From: Actinomycetota bacterium
Lineage (GTDB): Bacteria; Actinomycetota; Actinomycetes; Nanopelagicales; Nanopelagicaceae
Assembly: GCA_029977785.1 (NCBI GenBank)
Contig: JAPOKG010000003.1
Location: 1 to 52,915 of the forward strand
Reading direction: 5' to 3'
Length of the DNA stretch: 52,915 nt
Below are positions 9,366 to 18,478 of this stretch, piece after piece. Position 1 is the stretch's first letter; each line of letters starts with the position of its first letter. Under the pieces are notes generated by a model. The model was not told the DNA's origin. It did no database searches and saw only the letters and a list, made by a program, of their open reading frames with translations. A program made the position numbers and the translations under genes.

Positions 9366-10814
9366 ATGACTTTCGAATATGCACCGGCGCTGGAATCTCG
9401 CGCCATCGTCACGATTAAGCCTAAGTACGGCCACTTTATCAATGGCGCATTTGTCTCTGGCAAGAAGCACTTTCCCACAATTAATCCTGCCACTGAAGAA
9501 ATCCTTAGCCACCTCTCCCTTGGATCTGCATCAGATATTGATAAAGCAGTAGCTGCAGCGCAGAAGGCATATACCAAGACTTGGTCAAAGCTCTCTGGTA
9601 AAGAGCGCGGAAAATATCTCTACCGAATTGCGCGTATTTTGCAGGAGCGAGCACGTGAGTTTGCAGTTCTAGAGACGCTTGATAATGGCAAGCCAATCCG
9701 CGAAACTCGCGATATTGATATTCCCCTTGTCGCAGCACATTTTTTCTATCATGCAGGTTGGGCCGATAAATTAGATTACGCAGGCCTAGGCCAGTCACCG
9801 CAACCGTATGGCGTTGCCGGTCAGATTATTCCTTGGAATTTCCCATTGCTCATGCTTGCGTGGAAAGTTGCACCTGCACTAGCAACTGGCAATACCGTTG
9901 TATTAAAACCGGCAGAAACAACATCTCTTACAGCTCTGCTCTTTGCTGAAGTGTGTCAGCAAGCAGAACTTCCAGATGGCGTTGTCAATATCGTCACGGG
10001 CGATGGCAGCACTGGAGCCACTCTGGTCAACCACCCAGGTGTTCATAAGATTGCCTTCACCGGCTCTACCGAAGTTGGTAAGAAGATCGCTCGCGCCATT
10101 GCAGCGACTGATAAGAAGGCAACTCTTGAGCTAGGTGGTAAGGGCGCCAACATTGTCTTTGATGATGCCCCTGTTGATGAAGCTGTCGAAGGAATTGTTA
10201 ATGGAATCTTCTTCAATCAAGGACATGTGTGTTGCGCTGGTTCTCGATTAATTCTGCAAGAGAGCATCGCGGAAGAAATCATTGAAAAACTCAAAGTTCG
10301 TATGGCCAAGATTCGTGTGGGAGACCCACTCGATAAGAACACTGACCTCGGCGCAATCAACTCACGTGAGCAACTGACGAAGATTCAAGAACTTGCGGCT
10401 GTCGGAGATGCTGAAGGTGCACAACGCTGGAGCCCTCAGTGCAACCTCTCTGAAAAGGGGTATTGGTTTGCTCCAACTATCTTTACTGGAGTTACTCAGG
10501 CGCATCGCATCGCACAAGAAGAGATTTTTGGCCCAGTACTTTCAGTAATAACTTTCCGCACTCCGCAAGAAGGTATCGACAAAGCTAATAACACCCCATT
10601 CGGATTATCAGCAGGTATCTGGAGTGAGAAAGGGTCGCGAACCCTCTGGGCATCCCAGCAATTGCGCGCTGGTGTGATCTGGGCAAATACCTTTAATAAG
10701 TTTGATCCAACATCTCCATTTGGTGGATATAAAGAGTCAGGCTGGGGCCGCGAAGGCGGCAAACATGGTCTTGCGGCATACCTGAAGAACGGCAAAGAGA
10801 GTGGGGCCAAATAA
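9366..10814 (+). CDS. NAD(P)-dependent aldehyde dehydrogenase
   Basis: A 482-residue ALDH-superfamily enzyme, probably oxidising the acetaldehyde released by DeoC. Seen in order are QIIPWNFPLLM, the nucleotide site FTGSTEVGKKIA, the general-base motif LELGGKGAN, the catalytic cysteine region GHVCCAGSRL, and EEIFGPVLSV with FGGYKESGWGREGG at the C-terminus. All key residues are present. It starts 15 nt after deoC with only a weak ribosome site, and the next gene starts right after its stop (TAAATG). Acetaldehyde as substrate is an inference from context. Confidence 0.92.
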   Translation: MTFEYAPALESRAIVTIKPKYGHFINGAFVSGKKHFPTINPATEEILSHLSLGSASDIDKAVAAAQKAYTKTWSKLSGKERGKYLYRIARILQERAREFAVLETLDNGKPIRETRDIDIPLVAAHFFYHAGWADKLDYAGLGQSPQPYGVAGQIIPWNFPLLMLAWKVAPALATGNTVVLKPAETTSLTALLFAEVCQQAELPDGVVNIVTGDGSTGATLVNHPGVHKIAFTGSTEVGKKIARAIAATDKKATLELGGKGANIVFDDAPVDEAVEGIVNGIFFNQGHVCCAGSRLILQESIAEEIIEKLKVRMAKIRVGDPLDKNTDLGAINSREQLTKIQELAAVGDAEGAQRWSPQCNLSEKGYWFAPTIFTGVTQAHRIAQEEIFGPVLSVITFRTPQEGIDKANNTPFGLSAGIWSEKGSRTLWASQQLRAGVIWANTFNKFDPTSPFGGYKESGWGREGGKHGLAAYLKNGKESGAK

Positions 10815-11660
10815 ATGGTTGCTACCAATCGCATTGAAGTGAAGAAGACTTACAAACTCTTTATCAATGGAGCCTTTCCACGCAGTGAATCAGGAAGAGT
10901 CTTTGAAGTTCTTTCAAAGAAGGGCGAGTTCATCGCTAATCCATGCCTTGCTTCCCGTAAAGATTTGCGCGATAGCGTAACCGCAGCACGCGCTGCGCAA
11001 CATGGTTGGGCAAAAGCTACCGCCTATAACCGTGGGCAGATTCTCTATCGAATCGCAGAGATGTTAGAAGGTCGGGCAGAACAATGCGCCGCCGAGATAT
11101 CTGCTACAACTGCAATTACTCCGTTAAAAGCACAATCCATGGTGAGTGAAGCCATTGATCGTTGGGTTTGGTATGCCGGTTGGAGCGATAAGTTATCTGC
11201 AGTCACAGGTGCAACCAATCCAGTTGCGGGTCCGTACTACAACTTCACAATTCCTGAACCGCTAGGAGTTGTTGTAGTCACTGCATCAGATTCATTTATT
11301 GACTTTATCGATGCAATCGCTGCCGCAGTTGTTTCTGGTAATTCGGTGATTGCGCTAGTTGATGGTGGTTTAAGCGTTCCCGCAATGACCTTTGCAGAAG
11401 TTCTCGCTACTAGTGACCTTCCTGCAGGTGTCATCAATATTTTGACTGGCTCACTCGATGAGTTGGCTCCATGGGCTGCATCCCATATGGATGTCGATGG
11501 CTTTGATATTTCAGCGATTAGTAAAAAGAAGCGCACTGAGCTCAAAGTGGCGGGTGCTGAGAATCTCAAGCGAATCTATAGTGCAGATGGAAAGCTAACT
11601 CCATCTCGAATCTTGGCATTTATGGAGCAGAAGACCGTCTGGCACACAATCGGGGTTTAG
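10815..11660 (+). CDS. Short aldehyde dehydrogenase-like protein without catalytic residues
   Basis: A 281-residue homologue of the N-terminal, nucleotide-binding part of aldehyde dehydrogenases. YKLFINGAFPRSESGR, AAQHGWAKATAYNRGQILYRIAEML and PEPLGVVVVTASD align by eye with the preceding enzyme, including the WYAGWSDKL segment. The E-L-G-G-K general base, the catalytic cysteine and the C-terminal third are absent, and the protein ends soon after the Rossmann part (SILAFME-like tail). It is not a broken copy: the frame is clean and the protein conserves many positions. It directly abuts the full enzyme, so a structural or regulatory partner role is plausible but unproven. Confidence 0.85.
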   Translation: MVATNRIEVKKTYKLFINGAFPRSESGRVFEVLSKKGEFIANPCLASRKDLRDSVTAARAAQHGWAKATAYNRGQILYRIAEMLEGRAEQCAAEISATTAITPLKAQSMVSEAIDRWVWYAGWSDKLSAVTGATNPVAGPYYNFTIPEPLGVVVVTASDSFIDFIDAIAAAVVSGNSVIALVDGGLSVPAMTFAEVLATSDLPAGVINILTGSLDELAPWAASHMDVDGFDISAISKKKRTELKVAGAENLKRIYSADGKLTPSRILAFMEQKTVWHTIGV

Positions 11661-11664
11661 CTCT

Positions 11665-12759
11665 CTACTCCCCTGAAATCTCCTGATAGCTCGGCTTCAC
11701 TACTTCTTCAATAATTGCTAACCGTTCTTCAAATGGAATAAAGGCGCTTTTCAGGGCATTGATGGTCACGCGCTGAAGATCTTGGAAAGTCCAATCACAT
11801 TGCTTGACCATCTCATACATTTCACGTGACATCGACGTTGCTGACATCAAGCGGTTATCGGTATTGATGGTGACTCTAAAGCGCAATTTAGAAAGCTTGG
11901 CTAGTGGGTGGCTTGCGAATGAATCAGCAACACCCGTCTGAATATTTGATGATGGGCAAAGCTCAAGCGGGACTCGACGATCGCGTACATAAGCAGCCAG
12001 ACGCCCTAAGCGTGCTGGTGTGTGGTTGAAATCGATATCGTCAACGATACGTACACCATGGCCTAAACGTTCAGCGCCACAGAGTTGAATCGCTTCCCAA
12101 ATAGAAGGAAGCCCATATGCCTCGCCAGCGTGAATAGTGAAATGTGCATTCTCGCGGCGAAGATATTCAAAAGTATCGAGTTGATCACTTGGCGGAAATC
12201 CATCTTCGGGGCCTGCGATATCAAAACCCACAACCCCTTGATCGCGATACTTAACTGCTAACTCCGCCACTTCTTGAGAAAGATTATTTTGGCGCATTCC
12301 GCAGAGAAGTGATGTCACACGAATTGTGCGCCCTTCGCCCTTCGCCTCTACTTCACCAGCACGAAAGCCTTCGAGTATCGCTTCGATGACTTGAGAAAGC
12401 GAGAGACCTTGCTCTGTTAAGAGTTCAGGAGCCATACGCACTTCAGCATAAACAACGCCATCGCGCGCTAAATCAACTGCGCATTCGCGCGCGACTCGCA
12501 CAATATCTTCGCGACGTTGCATCACAGCAACTGTGTGAGCAAAAGTTTCAAGGTAGAGAACTAGAGAGCCTGAATCACAGGAAGAGCGGAACCATTCAGC
12601 AAGTTCTGTAGCATCGTAGGTAGGAAGGGTGTGGCCAATCTCTTTAGCGATATCAATGATTGTTTGTGGACGCAGGCCGCCATCGAGATGATCGTGTAAT
12701 AGCGCCTTCGGTAGGCGCTTTACCTGACCTTCACTTGGCTTCTTCAATAGATTGCTCAT
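11665..12759 (-). CDS. add: Adenosine deaminase
   Basis: It deaminates (deoxy)adenosine to (deoxy)inosine, making it a substrate for the purine-nucleoside phosphorylase upstream. The zinc motif [17 protein letters not shown] with the catalytic glutamate, GHGVRI and INTDNRLMS are present in the right order; the last has N where the mammalian enzyme has a second D, a variant I associate with actinobacterial members. Length 364 residues is normal. The ATG overlaps the deoA stop (ATGA), making it the last gene of the transport-catabolism operon. Only 4 nt separate its stop from the convergent ALDH-like gene. Confidence 0.95.
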   Translation of the reverse strand: MSNLLKKPSEGQVKRLPKALLHDHLDGGLRPQTIIDIAKEIGHTLPTYDATELAEWFRSSCDSGSLVLYLETFAHTVAVMQRREDIVRVARECAVDLARDGVVYAEVRMAPELLTEQGLSLSQVIEAILEGFRAGEVEAKGEGRTIRVTSLLCGMRQNNLSQEVAELAVKYRDQGVVGFDIAGPEDGFPPSDQLDTFEYLRRENAHFTIHAGEAYGLPSIWEAIQLCGAERLGHGVRIVDDIDFNHTPARLGRLAAYVRDRRVPLELCPSSNIQTGVADSFASHPLAKLSKLRFRVTINTDNRLMSATSMSREMYEMVKQCDWTFQDLQRVTINALKSAFIPFEERLAIIEEVVKPSYQEISGE

Positions 12760-14054
12760 CCCAGGATTCTCTCTACTACTAATGGAAGACGATTGACCGT
12801 TCCTCCTTCGATAATTGTGACAGCACCAGCAAGAGCTTCAATCGCTCTCTCAAATCGCGCTGGTTCATCGGTGTGCAAGGTCATCAGCGGTGCGCCAGCC
12901 TTGATGTAATCCCCAGGCTTTGCATGAAGCTCGATGCCAGCGCCAGCTTGGACCTTCTCGCCCTGTTTCGAGCGGCCCGCACCGAGTCGCCAAGCGCTGA
13001 CCCCGACTTTCATGGCATCCATCGTTGTAATAGTTCCGCTCTCATGTGCGGTAATCACCTGTTGTTCACGGGCAACAGGGAGGGCTGCATCAGGATCGCC
13101 ACCTTGTGCACTAATCATTCTGCGCCAATGATCCATGGCGCTGCCGTCTTTCAACGCGACTTCAGGATCTTTACCTACGATTCCAGCTGCATCAATCATT
13201 TCGCGCGCCAACAAAATAGTTAACGCAACGACATCAGCCGGTCCACCACCTGCAAGAACTTCAACGGATTCGCGAACTTCAAGGGCATTGCCTGCAGTTA
13301 AACCAAGTGGAACATCCATCGCTGTCACGAGAGCGCGAGTGTTGACGCCTGCATCTGTCCCAAGTTTCACCATGGTGCGGGCAAGTTCAGCTGCCTTGGC
13401 GGGATCTGACATGAAGGCACCACTACCTGTCTTTACATCCAGGACAAGAGCAGAAGTTCCTTCTGCAATCTTCTTACTCATAATCGACGATGCAATAAGT
13501 GGAATTGCTTCAACTGTTGCAGTGACATCACGGAGAGCGTAGAGCTTCTTATCAGCAGGTGCTAAACCAGCCCCTGCTGCACAAATTACTGCTCCGGTAT
13601 CTTGTAAAACTTTGAGCATCTCGTCATTGCTAAGAGATGCGCGCCAACCTGGGATTGATTCAAGTTTGTCGAGAGTGCCACCTGTATGTCCAAGTCCGCG
13701 ACCTGACAACTGTGGAACTGCGCCTCCGCAAGCTGCAACAAGTGGCGCCAGTGGCAACGTAATCTTGTCCCCTACGCCACCCGTTGAATGTTTATCAGCT
13801 GTTTTTCGGTCTAACTTTGACCAATTCATTCGCTCGCCACTATTGATCATGGCGCTTGTCCAGCGCGAGATTTCGCGAGAATTCATTCCATTGAGCAGAA
13901 TCGCCATAAGCAGAGCTGACATCTGTTCATCTGCGACGACTCCGCGTGTGTAAGCGTCTACTACCCAATCAATCTGAGTATCGGTCAGCTCGTTACGATC
14001 TCGCTTCGCCGCAATGATTTCAACTGCGGCAAATGGTTCAACGCTTGAACTCAA
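12756..14054 (-). CDS. deoA: Thymidine phosphorylase
   Basis: It converts thymidine or deoxyuridine and phosphate to base and deoxyribose-1-phosphate. Characteristic segments are [54 protein letters not shown] and KTGSGAFM. The track start at 14096 lies inside cdd; the likely start is TTG at 14054, whose last bases overlap the cdd TGA (TTGA), giving 432 residues and an N-terminus fitting homologues soon afterwards ([17 protein letters not shown]). Position between cdd and add matches the mycobacterial cdd-deoA-add order. Confidence 0.94.
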   Translation of the reverse strand: MSSSVEPFAAVEIIAAKRDRNELTDTQIDWVVDAYTRGVVADEQMSALLMAILLNGMNSREISRWTSAMINSGERMNWSKLDRKTADKHSTGGVGDKITLPLAPLVAACGGAVPQLSGRGLGHTGGTLDKLESIPGWRASLSNDEMLKVLQDTGAVICAAGAGLAPADKKLYALRDVTATVEAIPLIASSIMSKKIAEGTSALVLDVKTGSGAFMSDPAKAAELARTMVKLGTDAGVNTRALVTAMDVPLGLTAGNALEVRESVEVLAGGGPADVVALTILLAREMIDAAGIVGKDPEVALKDGSAMDHWRRMISAQGGDPDAALPVAREQQVITAHESGTITTMDAMKVGVSAWRLGAGRSKQGEKVQAGAGIELHAKPGDYIKAGAPLMTLHTDEPARFERAIEALAGAVTIIEGGTVNRLPLVVERILG

Positions 14055-14452
14055 GATGGCAACCTTGTTGTGATTTCTTCTGGACCGAAGGCCCACGGAA
14101 GAAGCTCTGATAAAGGCTTCACACCTTGATCAGTCATGAGCTGCAATTGAGGCCCACCATGTTCTTGCAATAGCTGACGGCAGCGACCACATGGCATCAG
14201 CGGGTTACCGTTGATATCAACGCAAGCAAAAGCGACAAGTCGCCCTCCACCTGTTGCAACAAGAGATGAGACCAATCCACACTCTGCACAGAGCGTCAGC
14301 CCGTAGCTAGCATTTTCAACATTGCACCCAGTAACGATTCGGCCGTCATCGACTAGAGCTGCTACTCCAACAGGAAAATGTGAATATGGAACATAGGCGC
14401 GCTTCATCGCTTTTAACGCTTCATCGCGAAGTAGATCCCAGTCAATGACCAT
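14051..14452 (-). CDS. cdd: Cytidine deaminase
   Basis: A 133-residue tetramer-type deaminase that turns (deoxy)cytidine into (deoxy)uridine. The zinc ligands and catalytic glutamate are visible in TLCAECG and PCGRCRQLL, and the substrate-binding FPVGVAAL and GCNVENASYG precede them. It begins as TAATG with the stop of the upstream permease and ends in a TTGA overlap with deoA, so translation is coupled on both sides. Its products feed DeoA. Confidence 0.95.
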   Translation of the reverse strand: MVIDWDLLRDEALKAMKRAYVPYSHFPVGVAALVDDGRIVTGCNVENASYGLTLCAECGLVSSLVATGGGRLVAFACVDINGNPLMPCGRCRQLLQEHGGPQLQLMTDQGVKPLSELLPWAFGPEEITTRLPS

Positions 14453-15723
14453 TAGCGACCTCCACGTTTATATGGAATTCCATCTGCCGCGGGGGCTCGC
14501 ACCTTCCCGACAAAGCCAGAGACGGCGATGATTGTGGCGATGTAAGGGGCCATCAACATAAATTCAGATGGGATTGGCGTTCCAGTAATAGTAAGCAGCC
14601 CCTGCAAGTTATCTGCGAAGCCAAAGATGAGAGCAGCGGCGACTGCTCCCATTGGTGACCATCGCCCGAATATGAGCGCTGCGAGAGCAATAAATCCTTT
14701 TCCTGCAGTCATCTCCTTGTTAAATGCTCCAACTGCTCCGAGTGTGAAGAACGCGCCACCAAGTCCGGCAACAGCTCCTGCAATCACCACATTTCTAAAT
14801 CGAATCTTGTTGACATCAATACCAACAGATTCGGCAGCAGTTGGGTGTTCGCCAACAGATCGCGTACGCAGCCCCCAACGAGATTTAAAGAGGGCAACGT
14901 GAATAACGATAACGACAATATACATCAAATAGACAATGATGCTCTGGCTGAAGAATATTGGCCCGATAACAGGAATCTTAGAGAGTAATGGAATCTCAAT
15001 CGGTGCAAAGGTGCCACCTGAGTTCCAAGTTGTTTGGTATGGAATAAGTAATTTCTTATAAAGGAAGTTGGTGAGCCCGATAACGATAACGTTGAGCACG
15101 AAGCCAAGAACTACTTGATCAATACCGTACTTAATAGCAAAAACTGCAAGTAACCATGAGATAGCGGCGCCTGCAAAGGGAGCAATAAGTAAGCCCAACC
15201 ATGTGTTCTGAGTAAGGGATGCAATAACGCCTGACATAAATGCCCCAGCTAGCAGCTGGCCTTCAATTGCAATATTGATGACACCGGATCTTTCAGAGAG
15301 CACACCCGCCATAGCTCCGAAAATCAACGGAACGGATAAGAGCAGCGCCCCTTGTAGTAAACCTGTAAAAGGAATGAATTTACCAGCCGCAGCCCAGCAG
15401 AGAAATGACATCAAGAAAGTTGCTGCAAATAAGCCACTGGCAAAACGACTGGTCTTGCGCGCCCTGAACTGAAGAGTTGCCAGTAGAACCGCAAGGATGG
15501 ATGCAATAGAGAAACCGATTGCACCTGTCTTTGAATTTACAATCCACTCTTTAACAAATATCCACTCATTACCAAGTACGAAACTATAGGTAACGGGTAG
15601 GCCTTCTTTTGGCAGAAGACCAAAGACAGTAAATCCAAAGAGTGCAAGCACAGCCATTGTGATGATTCCGCGTTTGCGACGGCGCTCTGGAGCTGAGAGG
15701 GCGCGAACTTCAGTGTTGCTCAT
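14452..15723 (-). CDS. Nucleoside ABC transporter permease (BPD_transp_2 family)
   Basis: A polytopic membrane subunit of an ABC importer. After a basic N-terminus (PERRRKRGIITMAVLALFGF) I count about nine to ten hydrophobic segments, with the family-typical GAMAGVLSERSGVINIAIEGQLL and AEALIFGRW-like stretches (LAALIFGRWSPMGA). Length 423 residues after moving the start from 15735 to ATG 15723, which overlaps the upstream permease stop as ATGA. It pairs with the next permease and RbsA-type ATPase; with the BMP protein and cdd-deoA-add genes around it, nucleosides are the probable substrate. Confidence 0.9.
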   Translation of the reverse strand: MSNTEVRALSAPERRRKRGIITMAVLALFGFTVFGLLPKEGLPVTYSFVLGNEWIFVKEWIVNSKTGAIGFSIASILAVLLATLQFRARKTSRFASGLFAATFLMSFLCWAAAGKFIPFTGLLQGALLLSVPLIFGAMAGVLSERSGVINIAIEGQLLAGAFMSGVIASLTQNTWLGLLIAPFAGAAISWLLAVFAIKYGIDQVVLGFVLNVIVIGLTNFLYKKLLIPYQTTWNSGGTFAPIEIPLLSKIPVIGPIFFSQSIIVYLMYIVVIVIHVALFKSRWGLRTRSVGEHPTAAESVGIDVNKIRFRNVVIAGAVAGLGGAFFTLGAVGAFNKEMTAGKGFIALAALIFGRWSPMGAVAAALIFGFADNLQGLLTITGTPIPSEFMLMAPYIATIIAVSGFVGKVRAPAADGIPYKRGGR

Positions 15724-16874
15724 CAGCCATTCCATCCCTTCGAGGCAACTGCTTCGCCAGTTTCAACGTTCTTCAACCTAAAGAGCGCCTTCACAAGAGC
15801 AGGAGCTGCGATAAAGAGAACAACAAGTGCTTGAATAACTAGAACTAAATCAAGTGGCGTTTCGGTACTTGCCTGCATAGTCAATCCACCGGCGCGAAGG
15901 GCACCGAAGAGAAGCGCTGCAAAGACTGTTCCAATTGGGTTAGCACGTGCCAATAATGCGACGGTAATTGCATCAAAACCAAAGGAGCCACCAATGCCGG
16001 CTGTCATTGCAGGTTCAGAACCCAGAATCTGCATCGCACCACCCAAACCAGCAAGGGCACCTGCGATAAACATGACTGTGGTTGTTACTCGCGCAACTGA
16101 AATTCCAGCAGTTCGCGATGCATCTGCATTTGCACCTACCGCACGGAATCTAAATCCCCAGGTACTGCGATTGAGTAGCCACCAAACTGCGCCGGCGGCA
16201 ATCAGGGCGATGATGAAACCTAAATTTGCACGGAGATCTTCGCCGAAAAGGTGTGGCAGTTGTGCGCTTTCTCGTACCTCTGGCGCTAACGGATCTTGTC
16301 TGCCAGGACGTAAAAATGCTGTCGTGCTAAGTAGCCATAAGAGAAAGTAGGCTGCCACATAGTTGAGCATGATTGTTACGATCACTTCATGCGCACCGGT
16401 GCGCGCTTTAAGTAAGCCAACTAAGCCCCCATAGATTCCTGCAAAGCCAATCGCTGCTGCCATCGCAGCCAAGGTATGAATCACGACAGGAAGTTCGAAG
16501 GTGAATCCAACCCAGCTTGCACCAATTGCACCAGCGATGAATTGTCCTTGTGCACCTATATTAAAAAGACCTGCCTTAAAGGCGAGTGCTACTGACAGAC
16601 CAGTCAGAATCAATGGGGTTGCGGCAACTAAAGTTTCAGAGAATGGGTAGAAACCTTCAATGAAGCGATCCTGCGCTAATTGCGGATCAAAGATGGAGCC
16701 GCGAAAGAGCGCCCAATAAGCGCCACCTGCTGTGGAGAGCGCTTTCTGCAACATCTCAAGGGGCGCACCTTTTAGGGCTAAGACTGTTGAATCAGAAAAT
16801 GCAACTAGTAAGCCGCTGACAAAGAGCGCTAAACCAAATGAGAGAACTGGGAGAACTAGCTTCTTCAACTTCAT
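15723..16874 (-). CDS. Nucleoside ABC transporter permease (BPD_transp_2 family)
   Basis: A 383-residue membrane subunit with about nine hydrophobic segments. Family-typical parts include LAFKAGLFNIGAQGQFIAGA, RTGAHEVIVTIMLNYVA and FRAVGANADASRTAGIS followed by the small-residue-rich GALAGLGGAMQILG. It is homologous to the downstream permease, as expected for heterodimeric nucleoside importers of the YufP/YufQ (NupP/NupQ) kind. ATG overlaps the ATPase stop (16871-16874) as ATGA. Confidence 0.9.
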   Translation of the reverse strand: MKLKKLVLPVLSFGLALFVSGLLVAFSDSTVLALKGAPLEMLQKALSTAGGAYWALFRGSIFDPQLAQDRFIEGFYPFSETLVAATPLILTGLSVALAFKAGLFNIGAQGQFIAGAIGASWVGFTFELPVVIHTLAAMAAAIGFAGIYGGLVGLLKARTGAHEVIVTIMLNYVAAYFLLWLLSTTAFLRPGRQDPLAPEVRESAQLPHLFGEDLRANLGFIIALIAAGAVWWLLNRSTWGFRFRAVGANADASRTAGISVARVTTTVMFIAGALAGLGGAMQILGSEPAMTAGIGGSFGFDAITVALLARANPIGTVFAALLFGALRAGGLTMQASTETPLDLVLVIQALVVLFIAAPALVKALFRLKNVETGEAVASKGWNG

Positions 16875-18370
16875 CGCTTTACTCCTGCCATCAAGAGGCC
16901 AAGTTCTTCGCGGGAAGTATCTGCTGGAACTATGGCGATAAATTCACCACGATACATAACCGCAATTCGATCGGCTAGAGCTGAAACTTCATCTAGTTCA
17001 GTACTGAAGAGGAGAACTGCCCGACCTGAATCACGCTCGGCAATTATTCGCTCATGGACAAATTCAATCGAACCAACGTCAAGGCCACGAGTCGGCTGAG
17101 AGGCAACTACTAACTTAACTGGCCTTGATAGTTCGCGTGCCAAGACAACTTTCTGCTTATTTCCACCCGAGAGTGAAGATGCAGAATCTTTCGCTGATTG
17201 GGTACGAATATCAAACTCTTTGACTCGCTTATCAGCCTCAGCGCTCACAACGCTCTGAGAAATTACGGGCCCCTTTGCATAAGGCGGTAGATCGTGGAGA
17301 TCGAGAATCAAATTCTCTTCAATACTAAAGGAGCTAATGAGGCCATCTTCTTCACGGCTTTCGGGCACAAAGGCGATTCCTGCATGGAGCGAATCCCTGA
17401 CAGAGGATTTTGTGATGTCTTGGCCCTCTAAAGTAATTGTGCCGGTGACATGTTCTTGTAATCCAACGATTGATTCGGCTAACTCGGATTGGCCATTACC
17501 TTGAACACCAGCAACCGCCAAAATCTCACCCGCACGGACTTCAAATGAAACGTTCTTAACTAATGAGCGGCCTGTGTGATCAGAGATAGTGAGGTTTGAA
17601 ACCGAGAGAGTGACGTTACCTAACTTGGCAGGGTTCTTATCGACATCGAGAGAGACTGGTCGGCCCACCATGAGAGATGCCAACTCTTCTTGAGATGCAG
17701 TTGGTGAAGCGGTACCGACAACTTTTCCACGACGAATGATGGTGATTTTGTCAGCTGCTTCTTTGACTTCACGCAATTTGTGGGTAATAAAGACGATTGA
17801 GGTGCCTTTATCCTTGAGCTTCTTCATATTACGGAGAAGTTCATCGGTCTCTTGCGGGGTTAATACAGCTGTGGGTTCATCCAGAATAAGCACTTTGGCG
17901 TCGTAGATGAGAGCGCGAATAATTTCAACACGTTGTTGCAAGCCGACCGGTAGGTTTTCGACTAGAGCATCTGGATCGATTTCAAAGTTAAATTCAGCTG
18001 AGACCCGTAAAATTTCTTTTCTGGCGCCCTCTAGATCGAGCATTGCCAAGCCTTTAGTTTTCTCATGGCCAAGAACGATATTTTCAGCAACTGTAAAGAC
18101 GGGGATCAACATAAAGTGTTGATGCACCATCCCAATCCCAGCAGCAAGGGCATCAAGAGGTGAGTGAATAGTGATCTCTTTGCCATCAACACTGATGGTG
18201 CCTTCATCGGGCTGCAAAAGACCATAGACAACATTCATTAAAGTCGATTTGCCAGCACCATTTTCGCCGAGGATGGCATGGATTTCGCCATCACCAACTG
18301 CTAAATCAATTGCATCATTTGCAGTGAGTGAACCAAAGCGCTTGGTAATGCCGCGCAGCTCTAAGGACAT
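16871..18370 (-). CDS. Nucleoside ABC transporter ATP-binding protein (tandem ABC domains)
   Basis: A 499-residue ATPase with two ABC modules, as in RbsA/NupO-type importers. Module 1 has Walker A GENGAGKST, the signature region LPVGLQQRVEI and Walker B LILDEPTAVL. Module 2 has a degenerate Walker A (GVQGNGQSE), signature LSGGNKQKVVLAREL and VVASQPTRGLD in place of a canonical Walker B. This asymmetry is normal for the family. It begins 109 nt after the binding-protein gene, beyond a strong hairpin, and has its own -10-like box 7 nt before the ATG. Confidence 0.93.
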   Translation of the reverse strand: MSLELRGITKRFGSLTANDAIDLAVGDGEIHAILGENGAGKSTLMNVVYGLLQPDEGTISVDGKEITIHSPLDALAAGIGMVHQHFMLIPVFTVAENIVLGHEKTKGLAMLDLEGARKEILRVSAEFNFEIDPDALVENLPVGLQQRVEIIRALIYDAKVLILDEPTAVLTPQETDELLRNMKKLKDKGTSIVFITHKLREVKEAADKITIIRRGKVVGTASPTASQEELASLMVGRPVSLDVDKNPAKLGNVTLSVSNLTISDHTGRSLVKNVSFEVRAGEILAVAGVQGNGQSELAESIVGLQEHVTGTITLEGQDITKSSVRDSLHAGIAFVPESREEDGLISSFSIEENLILDLHDLPPYAKGPVISQSVVSAEADKRVKEFDIRTQSAKDSASSLSGGNKQKVVLARELSRPVKLVVASQPTRGLDVGSIEFVHERIIAERDSGRAVLLFSTELDEVSALADRIAVMYRGEFIAIVPADTSREELGLLMAGVKR

Positions 18371-18377
18371 GTGCGTA

Positions 18378-18383
18378 AATCTA
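18378..18383 (-). promoter_or_regulatory. Putative -10 box of a leaderless promoter for the nucleoside ABC ATPase
   Basis: On the minus strand TAGATT is followed by TACGCAC (7 nt) and the ATG at 18370. No ribosome site is present. It would allow the ATPase-permease-cdd-deoA-add genes to be transcribed independently of the terminator-bounded binding protein. Confidence 0.5.
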
Positions 18384-18420
18384 CTCGCTTTATTGAACTT
18401 TAGAAAGTTTTAATGATTGA

Positions 18421-18462
18421 AATAAAAGCGGGCTAACACCGAAGTGCTAGCCCGCTTTTATT
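18421..18462 (-). terminator. Strong hairpin between the BMP-family gene and the ABC ATPase
   Basis: AATAAAAGCGGGCTA pairs perfectly with TAGCCCGCTTTTATT (15 bp); inside it CAC/GTG closes a CGAA tetraloop. The A/T-rich flanks give a U-tract on the minus strand, so it fits a rho-independent terminator 17 nt after the BMP stop. Partial readthrough would set a binding-protein-rich expression ratio. Confidence 0.88.
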
Positions 18463-18478
18463 AGAAGTATTCAGTTAA

